DNA of 64,000 nt from Fictibacillus solisalsi. Its GTDB lineage: Bacteria; Bacillota; Bacilli; Bacillales; Fictibacillaceae. Both the position numbers and the translations under genes were made by a program. Shown one piece after another: positions 15,346 through 24,027 of the stretch; position 1 is the stretch's first letter; each line of letters starts with the position of its first letter. The stretch is from the NCBI RefSeq assembly GCF_900103485.1, contig NZ_FNHW01000001.1:3399163-3463162 (forward strand), read 5' to 3'. Below the pieces are notes generated by a model that was given only the letters and a program-made list of their open reading frames with translations, was not told the origin of the DNA and ran no database searches.

Positions 15346-15386
15346 AAGGCCAGGCACTCTGCTTCATAGAGTGTCTGGCCTTTTTT
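15346..15386. terminator. Terminator after yvrJ, shared with the catalase gene
   Basis: Long stem AAGGCCAGGCACTCT/AGAGTGTCTGGCCTT with T6 on the plus strand and A-rich sequence on the other side, lying between convergent genes. Confidence 0.85.
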
Positions 15387-15404
15387 GATGCCTTTTATCG
15401 TTGA

Positions 15405-17012
15405 TCAATAAGGATCTTCGGAATGTCCTTTTTCTTCTGCTTCCTTGACCGCGCCGGCTGCTCCCTCCGCCCCAATCGGTTCCTGGGTGGAGTTGTTGCC
15501 GTCAGATGCCATGCGAAGTCCTTCTTCCAACCTTTTTCCGTAATCTTCATCGCATTGGTGACACATTTCTATCATTTTGCTTTTGATGCGTTCATCACAA
15601 GGAGCAAGTGTATTCACCAGGTTGGTAATGAGTTCCTCGCGCTCCCATTCTTCTAAATGACGGTATGTATCACCCGCCTGTCCAAAGTTATTCGGCCGGT
15701 CAATGCTTTCCCGCACAACATGGCCAGAGGCAAACGGTGTATGCTCTTTGCCGCTTTGCTTCGCCTCTTTTAGTCCATCCGTTGTGGAAGGTTCATAGTT
15801 CACATGCGGATTTTGATTTTCGCCAAGGTCAACCTTATATTGCATTTGGCCACCCCGCTGATTGGTCGCCACCCGCTTTTTCGGAGCATTGATCGGCAGC
15901 TGGAGGTAATTGGCCCCAACCCGGTAGCGCTGTGTATCGGAATAGGAGAAGGTGCGTCCAAGCAGCATTTTGTCATCTGAAAAATCCATGCCGTCCACAA
16001 GCACCCCGGTTCCGAACGCCGCCTGTTCCACCTCAGTAAAATAATCCTCCGGGTTGCGGTCCAGAACCATTTTTCCTACAGTCAACCACGGAAATTGGTC
16101 TTCCGGCCACAGCTTGGTATCGTCAAGCGGATCGAAATCCAATTCGGGATGCTCGTCATCACTCATAATTTGAACAAGCAACTCCCATTCCGGGTACTCT
16201 CCTTTTTCGATATGCTCATATAAATCCTGTGTCGCATGGTTGAAATTCTTCCCTTGAAGCTCTTCTGCATCTTTCTGCGTCAGATTTTTGATGCCTTGCT
16301 TCGGCTCCCAGTGATACTTCACCAGCACAGCCTCGCCCTCTGCATTGACCCAGCGGTATGTATTAACCCCTGACCCCTGCATCTGCCGATAGTTGGCCGG
16401 AATGCCCCACGGAGAAAACAAGAACGTAATCATGTGCATCGCTTCAGGGGTGCTTGAGATAAAATCAAAAATCCGCTGTCCGTCCTGAACGTTCGTCACC
16501 GGATCCGGTTTAAAGGCATGAATCAAATCCGGAAACTTAATGGCATCACGAATAAAAAAGATTTTCAGGTTGTTTCCGACAAGGTCCCAGTTGCCATCTT
16601 CGGTATAGAATTTGACCGCAAATCCACGCGGGTCACGCAAGGTTTCCGGAGAATGAGTTCCGTGGGTAACGGTGGAAAAGCGGACAAACAACGGCGTACG
16701 CTTTCCTTTTTCCTGAAACAATTTAGCTCTTGTATATTTGGAAGGATGTTCATCCCCTACTTTTCCATACGCTTCAAAGTAACCATGGGCTCCTGCCCCT
16801 CTGGCATGTACCACTCGTTCCGGCACACGTTCACGGTCAAAATGACTGATCTTTTCCAGAAAATCGTAGTTCTCCAGCGTGGCTGGCCCACGATTGCCTA
16901 CGGTCCGCATATTCTGGTTGTTGGTTACAGGATGTCCCTGACGGTTCGTCAGCGTTTGGTCATTTTCGTCTTTAGACTTTTTTACATTCGGGTTGGACTG
17001 ATCTCTATTCAC
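15405..17012 (-). CDS. Monofunctional heme catalase (KatX-like)
   Basis: 535 residues. The GTG at 17012 is chosen because GGGAGG lies 7 bases upstream; the frame runs further up without a ribosome site. Catalytic His in [13 protein letters not shown], Asn in GNWDLVGNN and the proximal heme Tyr in [12 protein letters not shown] are present. The N-terminal extension before [15 protein letters not shown] and the Gly/Glu-rich tail resemble B. subtilis KatX, the forespore catalase that protects germinating spores, rather than the shorter vegetative KatA. No PerR box is obvious. A sigma-B/F-type promoter candidate lies upstream. Confidence 0.88.
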   Translation of the reverse strand: MNRDQSNPNVKKSKDENDQTLTNRQGHPVTNNQNMRTVGNRGPATLENYDFLEKISHFDRERVPERVVHARGAGAHGYFEAYGKVGDEHPSKYTRAKLFQEKGKRTPLFVRFSTVTHGTHSPETLRDPRGFAVKFYTEDGNWDLVGNNLKIFFIRDAIKFPDLIHAFKPDPVTNVQDGQRIFDFISSTPEAMHMITFLFSPWGIPANYRQMQGSGVNTYRWVNAEGEAVLVKYHWEPKQGIKNLTQKDAEELQGKNFNHATQDLYEHIEKGEYPEWELLVQIMSDDEHPELDFDPLDDTKLWPEDQFPWLTVGKMVLDRNPEDYFTEVEQAAFGTGVLVDGMDFSDDKMLLGRTFSYSDTQRYRVGANYLQLPINAPKKRVATNQRGGQMQYKVDLGENQNPHVNYEPSTTDGLKEAKQSGKEHTPFASGHVVRESIDRPNNFGQAGDTYRHLEEWEREELITNLVNTLAPCDERIKSKMIEMCHQCDEDYGKRLEEGLRMASDGNNSTQEPIGAEGAAGAVKEAEEKGHSEDPY

Positions 17013-17052
17013 GTTCGTACCTCCCTGGGAATATGTAGTCACGATACCTACC

Positions 17053-17076
17053 TTTCCCTTTAACTGGTAAAAAAAC
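17053..17076 (-). promoter_or_regulatory. Candidate sigma-B/sigma-F-type promoter of the catalase gene
   Basis: Minus strand GTTTTT (17076-17071), 12-base spacer, GGGAAA (17058-17053), close to the general-stress pattern GTTT-N12-14-GGGTAT. Low specificity; another start cannot be excluded. Confidence 0.35.
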
Positions 17077-17106
17077 ACCTCTTTCCCAAAATTAGATAAA
17101 ATAGTG

Positions 17107-17133
17107 AAAAGGCCGCCTAAAAAAAGGCGGACC
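17107..17133 (-). terminator. Terminator of the fructokinase gene
   Basis: Minus-strand stem GGTCCGCCT/AGGCGGCC with an internal T-rich loop, followed by TTTT; short U-tract. Confidence 0.5.
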
Positions 17134-17141
17134 TGCTAAAC

Positions 17142-18017
17142 TTAAGATTTGAGCGTTTTGGCTAGTGCCAATGCACCGCAAAGGCCGGCATTGTCACCAA
17201 GCGCCGGAGGAACAATATAATTTTCGATGTTATCCTCTGTGAGCTGGCTGCGCTGCACATAACCGTTCAGCTGGCTGATCACCTGCTGGCGTACCATTGG
17301 GAAAAGATGCTCTTGTTTCATTACGCCACCGCCGATCACCATCTTTTTCGGCGACAGGATGAGAATATAGTTTACAAGGGCTTGTGCCAGATAGTACGCT
17401 TGCAATTCCCATACTTCTGGTCTGTCGGCAAGTTCAATTCCTTTCTGTCCCCAGCGCTTTTCAAGCGCAGGACCCGCCGCCATGCCTTCAAGGCAATCCC
17501 TATGGTATGGACAGTTCCCTGCAAAGCTGTCTTCCGGATGACGCCTGACCAGGATATGGCCCATTTCAGGATGCGTTAAGCCATGCAGCAATTTGCCCTC
17601 GGTGATGGCTCCCACGCCGATTCCTGTTCCGACCGTCATATAAATACAGCTGTCCAGTCCTTTGGCGGCTCCCCATTCCATTTCTCCCAGTGCGGCAGCG
17701 TTTACATCTGTATCAAAAGCGACCGGTACTTGAATGTGCTTTTGTATCTCTCCAACCAGGTTGCATTGAGCCCAATGCGGCTTTGGCGTGCTGGTGATAT
17801 ATCCGTACGTATCACTGTTTTTATCCAAATCTACCGGTCCAAACGAACCGATTCCCATCGCGTTAATTTCTTTGCTCCGAAAAAACTCCAGTACCTGTCC
17901 GATCGTCTCATCCGGTGTAGTGGTCGGGATGCTGATCCTCTCCATTACCTTGCCGTCCTCATCTCCAATGCCGCAAATAAATTTAGTTCCTCCCGCTTCA
18001 ATTGCCCCAAGCTTCAT
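17142..18017 (-). CDS. ROK family fructokinase (GmuE/YdhR-like)
   Basis: 291 residues, full length. Contains IEAGGTKFICGIGDE (ATP loop), AFDTDVNAAALGE (catalytic Asp), HPEMGHILVRR and zinc-binding GNCPYHRDCLEGM, plus MVIGGGVM. The family phosphorylates fructose, and often mannose, at position 6. Together with the mannose-6-phosphate isomerase gene 116 bases upstream in the same direction it forms a mannose/fructose entry module, the same partnership as gmuE-gmuF in B. subtilis. A terminator between the two genes means they can be transcribed separately. Confidence 0.86.
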   Translation of the reverse strand: MKLGAIEAGGTKFICGIGDEDGKVMERISIPTTTPDETIGQVLEFFRSKEINAMGIGSFGPVDLDKNSDTYGYITSTPKPHWAQCNLVGEIQKHIQVPVAFDTDVNAAALGEMEWGAAKGLDSCIYMTVGTGIGVGAITEGKLLHGLTHPEMGHILVRRHPEDSFAGNCPYHRDCLEGMAAGPALEKRWGQKGIELADRPEVWELQAYYLAQALVNYILILSPKKMVIGGGVMKQEHLFPMVRQQVISQLNGYVQRSQLTEDNIENYIVPPALGDNAGLCGALALAKTLKS

Positions 18018-18097
18018 GCTGAATTCCTCCTTACATTCAGTTCTTTTCTTGTTTAATGTACCATATTCACCGACCGCCAGCCGTACTTTTTCACGGT

Positions 18098-18128
18098 AAA
18101 AAAAATACAGCCTCCCTAAAGAGACTGT
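18098..18128 (-). terminator. Terminator of the mannose-6-phosphate isomerase gene
   Basis: Minus-strand stem ACAGTCTC/GAGGCTGT (one G-U) followed by A and eight T. Confidence 0.75.
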
Positions 18129-18133
18129 TGAAT

Positions 18134-19090
18134 TTATTTTGTGCTGTGCGAAGTGATGAAGGAAGCATTTCCTTTTAAAGAAAATTTCTTTACTGTGGAA
18201 GGAATAATAAAATGGTCCCCCTTCTTGAATGGCGAAGATCCGCTTTGCGTTTCAATCTCACCTTCACCGTCAAGCACACTGACAAGAAGATACATCGGGT
18301 TCTCCAGGTTCTCTGCTTTTCCGTCCAGGTTCCAGTGGTAGACGGTAAAATAGGATTCTTTAATCAGCTTTTTGATCTCCAAACCGTCCTGTTTGTCTTC
18401 AACCGGCTGAAAATCCGCATCCTGGTGGGGAATCATCGCTACCTCAATCGACTGTTTGATATGAAGTTCCCTCGTATTTCCCTGATCATCCTTACGATCA
18501 TAATCGTATACACGGTACGTGACGTCCGAACTCTGCTGCGTTTCAAGGATCATCGTGCCAGCTCCAATGGCATGAATGGTACCGTTTGGAACATAAACAA
18601 AATCCCCAGGCTGAATTTTAACTTTGCGGAGAAGCTTGTCCCATTCTCCATCGTCGACCATCCGCTGAAACTCACTTTTCGATTTGGCATGATGGCCGTA
18701 CACAAGCTCAGCGTCTTCCTCGCAATCTATAACATACCAGCATTCGGTTTTTCCAAATGGCTCGTTCTCTTCTTGTTGCGCATAGTCATCGTCAGGGTGC
18801 ACCTGAACTGACAGATTGGTCTTGGCATCCAGAATTTTCACGAGTAATGGAAAATCGTTTCCTTCCTGTCCGGCGAAAAGTCCTCTGTGCTTTTGCCAAG
18901 CCTGATCAAGCGTCATACCTTGAAGCGGACCATTAAGTATCGTGCTTGGACCGTTTGGGTGGGCTGAAATTCCCCAGCACTCCCCGGTTGTATCAGATGG
19001 AATCTCATAACCGAAAACATCCCTGAGTTTCGTTCCTCCCCAAATCCGGTCTTTAAATACAGGCTGCAAAAAAATTGGTTCCGCGTACAT
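18134..19090 (-). CDS. manA: Mannose-6-phosphate isomerase, class I
   Basis: 318 residues, matching the short Bacillus type I enzymes (ManA/Pmi/GmuF). Zinc ligands appear in LSVQVHPDDDYA and GKTECWYV, with the active-site segment FVYVPNGTIHAIGAG and VTYRVYDYDRKD. It interconverts mannose 6-phosphate and fructose 6-phosphate. The downstream ROK kinase supplies hexose 6-phosphates. The interval 19091-19244 holds no clear promoter. Confidence 0.9.
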   Translation of the reverse strand: MYAEPIFLQPVFKDRIWGGTKLRDVFGYEIPSDTTGECWGISAHPNGPSTILNGPLQGMTLDQAWQKHRGLFAGQEGNDFPLLVKILDAKTNLSVQVHPDDDYAQQEENEPFGKTECWYVIDCEEDAELVYGHHAKSKSEFQRMVDDGEWDKLLRKVKIQPGDFVYVPNGTIHAIGAGTMILETQQSSDVTYRVYDYDRKDDQGNTRELHIKQSIEVAMIPHQDADFQPVEDKQDGLEIKKLIKESYFTVYHWNLDGKAENLENPMYLLVSVLDGEGEIETQSGSSPFKKGDHFIIPSTVKKFSLKGNASFITSHSTK

Positions 19091-19244
19091 ACCAACATCC
19101 CCTTATTATTTTCATCCACTATAAAAGATACAGCTTCTATTTTACCTTATTACCATAAGATAGTGAAACCGTGGACAACGGAATCTTTTGTGGCAAAACT
19201 TCAAAAATTTTGCTTCCCTTAAAAGATAATGAAGGACTGTGCCT

Positions 19245-19760
19245 TTAGCTTCGGTATGTCATACTTCCCCAGTAAAAGATGCTGTGCCCTTTCCATCTGA
19301 TCTGCTGGGCTTTGCCATTGTATCGCTGTTCATAATGAAGGTGCGCCCCTGTGCTTGCCCCGCTGCTTCCCACAGCGCCTATTTTCTCGCCGCGCTTCAC
19401 TTGTTGTCCGAGCTTAACTTGAACACTGCTCAAATGGGCATAGAGCGTCTCCCATCTGCCTCCGTGTGAAATTATAATATACCGGCCATAACTTCGATTT
19501 CCCAGGTTCCTGATTTTTACAACCTTTCCTGGTGCCGATGCGATCACCTCATCCCCCTCGTCATGAAGCCGGTTCAAATCCACAGCATTTTGGGGATTAT
19601 GGTTCATCCGTGTCTGGCCAATCCACACTTGTCCCGGGGGAAAGGGAATCTGGAAAACTGGGGATGCCGCCGCTTTTTCAAACGGACGATCCAGCAGCAC
19701 CACCAAGCTGATCAAGAACATCCCACCGAGTAAAAACATTTTGTATCGATTCAATGACAT
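19245..19760 (-). CDS. Secreted M23 family peptidoglycan endopeptidase-like protein
   Basis: 171 residues. An N-terminal hydrophobic segment (residues 8-24) acts as signal peptide or anchor. The LytM/M23 domain has MNHNPQNAVDLNRLHD (first His and Asp zinc ligands, in the spaced H-x6-D form), the LGQQVKRGEKIGAVGSSG turn typical of the family and GAHLHYEQ (final HxH). It should cleave stem peptides of peptidoglycan. No operon partner is seen. The region upstream (19761-19952) contains a dispersed repeat and the terminator of panF. Confidence 0.8.
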   Translation of the reverse strand: MSLNRYKMFLLGGMFLISLVVLLDRPFEKAAASPVFQIPFPPGQVWIGQTRMNHNPQNAVDLNRLHDEGDEVIASAPGKVVKIRNLGNRSYGRYIIISHGGRWETLYAHLSSVQVKLGQQVKRGEKIGAVGSSGASTGAHLHYEQRYNGKAQQIRWKGHSIFYWGSMTYRS

Positions 19761-19854
19761 TACCTCCCTGAAGCAAACATGATATATTTATTAGCTTGCT
19801 GGAAAGTAGTAAAAATACATATGGGAAAAGGTGTAAAAATTGATTACTTGCCAC

Positions 19855-19904
19855 GTTAGTTGAGGTTCGACAAAAAACAGTTGCATACCGCATCATTTTC
19901 ATAA
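19855..19904. repeat. Dispersed ~50-base intergenic repeat, copy 2
   Basis: Aligns with 3327-3375. It includes TTCGACA, which reads TGTCGAA on the other strand and equals the Spo0A-box core; copy 1 lacks that match, so a Spo0A site is not a conserved property of the repeat. Confidence 0.55.
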
Positions 19905-19913
19905 TTGGAGAAG

Positions 19914-19942
19914 AAAAAACAGTGCCTCCGTATGAGACACTG
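19914..19942 (-). terminator. Terminator of the DUF997-panF operon
   Basis: Minus-strand stem CAGTGTCTC/GAGGCACTG followed by T6. Confidence 0.8.
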
Positions 19943-19952
19943 CCTGACAAAA

Positions 19953-21407
19953 CTACATAATATTTTGCCTTGAAAGCTCGTTTTCCGTATTTTTCTGAAA
20001 CAGCAGGCTAAGCACGATATAGGCGGCGAGTGATATCACAACCGGCAAAACGACCGTATGCATTCCCCACAGGTTCGGGGCAAGCTGGTCCAGAAGGATA
20101 TAGGACACTACGCCTCCCACAATCGATCCGGCAGCACCTGCAGCATTTCCTTTTTTCCAATAGAGTCCAAGAACCACCGGCCAGATAAACGCAGCTTCCA
20201 GTCCTCCAAAGGAAAACAGGTTCAGCCAAATCAGAAGATCGGGCGGATGAAGAGCTACAAGGAATACAAGCACCCCAATAATGGTGGTCACCGAAAAACT
20301 GAGTCTCTTTACGGATTTCTCGCTTGCATCCGGTTTAATGTAGTTGATATAAACATCCTTCACGATGGAGGAGCTGACAATCAACAGAATCGAATTCACG
20401 GTAGACATGACCGCAGCCAGCGGTGCTGCCAGCACGATTCCGGCGAGCCATCCCGGCAGTACTTTCAATGCAAGAAGGGGCATGACTTTGTCTCCCACTT
20501 CAATTCCCGGAATCACCACACGGGCAAAGACACCTGTCAGATGCATGCCAAGCATGATGAATCCAACGACAAACGTGCCGATGATCATCGCCTGATGCAT
20601 CGCTTTGGAATTACGGTAGGACATCGCCCTTACCGTAATTTGCGGCAGCCCGACAACACCAACCCCAACAAGAAGCCAAAAGGAAGACACATAAAGCGGC
20701 GTTAACGATTTGTCTGCGCCAAATGGCGTAATTAAATTCGGGTTCTCTGCCGAGAGTGTCGAAATAATATGGGGAACACCCCCGCCGGCAACTATGGTTC
20801 CGGCAAGTATGATCAATGTTCCGATGAACATCACAATGCCCATTAACGTATCGGTAATCACGACGGCCCTGAACCCCCCGGCTACCACATACACCAGAAC
20901 TGAAAACGAAAAAATAATTAAGGCTGTTGGATAAGAAACACCGGTAAATGATTCGATCAGCCGGCCGCCGCCTACCCACTGTGCTGCGGTGGAGGAAAAC
21001 AAGAAGATGCTGATGCTTGCAGCGGCAAAGATCACTACCCATTTATTTTCATAGCGGGCTTTCAAAAAATCGATAAGGGTCACCGCATCAATTTTCCGGG
21101 CCACAATGGCAAATTTCTTCCCAAGGACCGCCAGGGTAAAGTACCCCGTAACCAGTTGGGCCATCGAAAGCAGCACCCAGCCAAGGCCGAGGTTATAGGC
21201 GATCCCTGGTCCTCCGATAAAACTGCTGGCACTTCCGTATGTAGCAACCATTGTCAACGCCAGAACAAACCCGCCAAGATGCCGTCCGCCCAAAAAGTAA
21301 TCTTTAAGAAACCCCGGCCCTTCTGTCACTTGGCGGGCTGTAAAGATTCCTGCCAAAAACATAAGTATTAAAAAGCCGATCAAAGGGAGGAGTACTTCCC
21401 AGTTCAT
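19953..21407 (-). CDS. panF: Sodium/pantothenate symporter
   Basis: 484 residues, thirteen hydrophobic segments of the solute:sodium symporter family. N-terminal FFLGGRHLGGFVLALTMVATYGSASSFIGGPG (read in overlapping segments) and the sodium-site region LAAPLAAVMSTVNSILLIVSSS are typical. Its start overlaps the DUF997 gene by 4 bases, the conserved panF-yhdT pairing, which supports pantothenate uptake over other substrates. Confidence 0.88.
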   Translation of the reverse strand: MNWEVLLPLIGFLILMFLAGIFTARQVTEGPGFLKDYFLGGRHLGGFVLALTMVATYGSASSFIGGPGIAYNLGLGWVLLSMAQLVTGYFTLAVLGKKFAIVARKIDAVTLIDFLKARYENKWVVIFAAASISIFLFSSTAAQWVGGGRLIESFTGVSYPTALIIFSFSVLVYVVAGGFRAVVITDTLMGIVMFIGTLIILAGTIVAGGGVPHIISTLSAENPNLITPFGADKSLTPLYVSSFWLLVGVGVVGLPQITVRAMSYRNSKAMHQAMIIGTFVVGFIMLGMHLTGVFARVVIPGIEVGDKVMPLLALKVLPGWLAGIVLAAPLAAVMSTVNSILLIVSSSIVKDVYINYIKPDASEKSVKRLSFSVTTIIGVLVFLVALHPPDLLIWLNLFSFGGLEAAFIWPVVLGLYWKKGNAAGAAGSIVGGVVSYILLDQLAPNLWGMHTVVLPVVISLAAYIVLSLLFQKNTENELSRQNIM

Positions 21408-21682
21408 TTTTCCTCCCCCTTTGTCTCTTGACAGGTATCTTCTTCAAAGGGAACGTCTTTAAAGAAAACCTTAACCATAACGTAAACAAGAATGGAAAAG
21501 ACCACGAAACCGGCTACACAGCTGTAGAAAAACCAGGCAGGCAATCCCCATATGTACTGATATTCTTTAACGGGTTTTCCTCCCAGCCCATAGGCAAACG
21601 CGTACCACCAGAGAAAATTCAGAACTGCAAGACCTATTCCCATGAGTGCTTCACGGTTGGATACTTTGAAACGAGGATCCAT
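21404..21682 (-). CDS. DUF997 (YhdT-like) small membrane partner of PanF
   Basis: 92 residues from the ATG at 21682 (AAAGGAG 9 bases upstream); upstream in-frame codons lack a ribosome site. Two hydrophobic segments, LMGIGLAVLNFLWWYAFAYG and FFYSCVAGFVVFSILVYVMV, around a GLPAWFFYS turn. Such proteins are encoded immediately before sodium:solute symporters and are presumed accessory subunits. Here stop and start overlap with panF. Confidence 0.82.
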   Translation of the reverse strand: MDPRFKVSNREALMGIGLAVLNFLWWYAFAYGLGGKPVKEYQYIWGLPAWFFYSCVAGFVVFSILVYVMVKVFFKDVPFEEDTCQETKGEEK

Positions 21683-21809
21683 CGAAACAGCTCCTTTCAC
21701 ACCGTCACTATAACTCATCATGGTGTCTATTATACATAAGATCACAGACAAAATCTAAAAGTGGAAAAATAAAACAGCCTAGCTGGGTGAAGCTACGCCG
21801 TTGATATTT

Positions 21810-22232
21810 TTATTTAATTGGATCAATCTGGCCGCGCAGTTCCCCGCCCGTGCAGAATTCGGAATACACATTTACATAAGCGTTTCCCGCGTTTATTTCT
21901 TCAATAAGTTTGGATAAAGGCATACCTTGAAGTGGCCCAATTAAATCTTTACTTGTGATATTGCCTGTTACAATCCCGGTGTTGATGCTGATCCCAGGCT
22001 TGCTGTAACCAAATAAATTCGCTGCCACTGGACCATTTTTTCCAGCTCGTCCAATATGAATGCGCACTTGGGTCAATTTTCTTACATTGTTGACTTGAAT
22101 ACGGTAATGCAGTTTGTTGCCGTTGGAGCTTAGGACAAATTCGGTAGTGCCAGATGCCCGGGTAGGAACAGGCGAAACTTCATTATCGCCTTTTAACCTG
22201 CTCAAAAAATGTTTTAACAACAATCCAACCAC
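21810..22232 (-). CDS. CHRD domain protein
   Basis: 140 residues. The CHRD fold is indicated by GDNEVSPVPTRASGTTEFVL at the start, VRIHIGRAGKNGPVAANLF in the middle and the closing NVYSEFCTGGELRGQI. CHRD domains occur in chordin and many bacterial surface proteins of unknown role. Unusually, no signal peptide is visible: the 15 residues before the domain are short and mixed, so secretion by the usual route is doubtful. A weak hairpin follows near 21780-21800. Confidence 0.75.
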   Translation of the reverse strand: MVGLLLKHFLSRLKGDNEVSPVPTRASGTTEFVLSSNGNKLHYRIQVNNVRKLTQVRIHIGRAGKNGPVAANLFGYSKPGISINTGIVTGNITSKDLIGPLQGMPLSKLIEEINAGNAYVNVYSEFCTGGELRGQIDPIK

Positions 22233-22315
22233 TCCTTTCCGATAGCTATTGACAGTATATTCGGGAATGGAAAAGAGGCTTGTTTATTTATCTAGCTTTT
22301 AGAAAAATAGTGTAT

Positions 22316-22367
22316 TTCCCAAGGAATTATTTTTCTATAATTCCCAAGGAATTTTCTTTGAAAATTC
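22316..22367. repeat. AT-rich direct repeats and hairpin upstream of the Spo0E-like gene
   Basis: TTCCCAAGGAATT occurs at 22316-22328 and 22341-22353, each itself near-palindromic. It overlaps a perfect 8-base hairpin GAATTTTC-TTT-GAAAATTC (22349-22367). The rest of the 348-base interval 22233-22580 is very AT-rich with no coding frame; a TATAAA element near 22500 may be the promoter of the downstream gene. Confidence 0.5.
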
Positions 22368-22580
22368 TAGGAATTATCGCAAAATAACCATACATTTTTT
22401 TACAAAAATGAACAAATCGTGAATTTTTCCATAAAAACTACGAAAATGGCCTAAAAATATACTATATATTGTGAAAATTTAATAGACATCATTCTATATC
22501 TAGTATAAAATGGGAATATATAGTGATACATACTTGGGGTGTGCAGTTATAAAACATTTTTCTGTATAGGGGGAATGGAT

Positions 22581-22742
22581 ATGACTCAGCAGAACATGGT
22601 TACGTTAAAACTTGAGATCGATGCCATCCGCTTAACAATGTACGTAATGAGCACCACTGTAACCAACCTCGCAGACCCGCTACTTGTACAGTTAAGCCAG
22701 TTGCTTGACCAAAAATTAAATGAACTTCACAATTGCGCTTAA
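22581..22742 (+). CDS. Spo0E-like aspartyl-phosphate phosphatase
   Basis: 53 residues from the ATG at 22581, chosen because AGGGGG lies 7 bases upstream (an ATG six bases earlier is too close). The pattern LEIDAIRLTMYVM then VQLSQLLDQKLNEL contains the family motif SQxLD. Spo0E-type peptides fold as a helical hairpin and dephosphorylate Spo0A-P, delaying sporulation. The long AT-rich region upstream suggests dedicated regulation. Confidence 0.8.
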   Translation: MTQQNMVTLKLEIDAIRLTMYVMSTTVTNLADPLLVQLSQLLDQKLNELHNCA

Positions 22743-22773
22743 AGCTGTCCCCTTGTTTGGGGACAGCTTTTTT
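22741..22773. terminator. Bidirectional terminator after the Spo0E-like gene
   Basis: Perfect 12-base stem AAAGCTGTCCCC/GGGGACAGCTTT, 6-base loop, then TTT; serves the convergent DCC gene too. Confidence 0.88.
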
Positions 22774-23173
22774 AATCGATGAACCGCTGACGCACTTCCG
22801 GTGAAGGAATCATGCACTGGTCTTTTTTTCCGAACCATTTATATCGGTTTCTAGCAATCCATTCGTAGAGTGCATCACGGACCCGGCGCGGAATGAATTT
22901 GGCCGGAACGGCAAATTTCCACATGCCTCCAAGGTCTCTAGCAATCTCCAGGACCGCATCTGACTTTTGGTAGGATTGGCCGTTTTTTATATAAACCACA
23001 CTTTCAAATGTATCAGCAGGAAGACGGAACTGATGCAGAATCTGCTGCCCGGCCTCTGACTGCAGCGAGCCATACGAAATACTTCCCTTTTTGTCCTGCC
23101 TGATTAAAAAGTTTACGATACCGTTGCAGAAGTTGCACACGCCGTCAAACAATAAAACCGGGCCATTGCGCAT
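22772..23173 (-). CDS. DCC family thiol-disulfide oxidoreductase-like protein (DUF393)
   Basis: 133 residues. The motif LLFDGVCNFCNGIVNFLI near the N-terminus carries the DxxCxxC signature that names the family (B. subtilis YuxK is similar), and the Arg-rich RRVRDALYEWIARNRYKWFG segment is conserved. A thioredoxin-like redox role is predicted, not demonstrated. It lies 18 bases downstream of a VOC-type gene and is probably co-transcribed. Confidence 0.84.
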   Translation of the reverse strand: MRNGPVLLFDGVCNFCNGIVNFLIRQDKKGSISYGSLQSEAGQQILHQFRLPADTFESVVYIKNGQSYQKSDAVLEIARDLGGMWKFAVPAKFIPRRVRDALYEWIARNRYKWFGKKDQCMIPSPEVRQRFID

Positions 23174-23191
23174 AACGCTGTCTCTCCTTCC

Positions 23192-23962
23192 TTATATCAT
23201 CTTCCCGTTTGATAGCACGAGCTTATAGGGCCGCTCTCCTCTCTCCTCCAATAGGCGCTGCGCCTTGCCTTCAGAGGATGGCGAACAAAAATGAAGCTCG
23301 CAGCCTTTTAGTTTCAATACAGAGCAATCGGCTTCGAGAGCAGAATCGTGATACGATTTCCCAGCAGGAAGGTCCAGCCATTCTTGCCACAAGGAAGAAG
23401 ACGCTTTACTGTTCTCTACCAAAATTTTCAGATGTTCCATAGTCAATTCCCCGGCTGGATGATTCCCAATCATTCCGCTCTCCTTCAGTTCCCTTTCCCT
23501 GTTCTCCTCAGGCTTCAGCCAATCTATGAAAAAAGGAGGAGCTAATGTACCCTCTGCTGCATCATGCTCCAAGAAAAGGAGTTTCCATTCCAGGGTGGAC
23601 CCGTCCTCTCTCTTCCGGCTTCCGGGAAACAGCCTGATCTTCATTCCTTTTTGCTTAAAATGATTTTTCACCTCTTCAATTCTGTCTGTACGAATGGCAA
23701 ACTGTCCGGGGCCCTCTTTATCCGGAAGGTCACGCAGCAACTGGCCAATCAAAGGATTTTCTGTCGCTTTTTGCGCAACCTCCTGTTCTTTTACCGCTAA
23801 GTATTCAACATAACTGAGGCCAAAATAACACAATGCATTGTGGGTTCCCCAGCTCTCATGGCTCCCTCCGAGTACCGGATAAAGCCTCTGACTCTTTAAT
23901 TCTTCCATATGGGCATCCAGTGGGCGGCCGGTGAAATACACCAGGTGATCAAAGGCATACAT
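23192..23962 (-). CDS. VOC/glyoxalase-like domain protein
   Basis: 256 residues. Begins with FDHLVYFTGRPLDAHMEELK, then GGSHESWGTHNALCYFGLSYVEYLAV, the glyoxalase-like layout (PF13468) in which His and Glu line a metal site. A second half with GKSYHDSALEADCSVLKLKG probably forms the paired module. Enzymatic role unassigned. Downstream and close is a DCC protein gene. Confidence 0.75.
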   Translation of the reverse strand: MYAFDHLVYFTGRPLDAHMEELKSQRLYPVLGGSHESWGTHNALCYFGLSYVEYLAVKEQEVAQKATENPLIGQLLRDLPDKEGPGQFAIRTDRIEEVKNHFKQKGMKIRLFPGSRKREDGSTLEWKLLFLEHDAAEGTLAPPFFIDWLKPEENRERELKESGMIGNHPAGELTMEHLKILVENSKASSSLWQEWLDLPAGKSYHDSALEADCSVLKLKGCELHFCSPSSEGKAQRLLEERGERPYKLVLSNGKMI

Positions 23963-24027
23963 CTTCTTTCTCCTTCCTGAATTAGTAAAAAGGCAGCAAT
24001 GCTATTCCATTGCCGCCCGTGTAGTTT

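Noticed and set aside
19865..19872. Spo0A box (TGTCGAA) in repeat copy 2
   Set aside because: Not conserved in the other repeat copies and not placed relative to a promoter; single 7-base matches are expected by chance.
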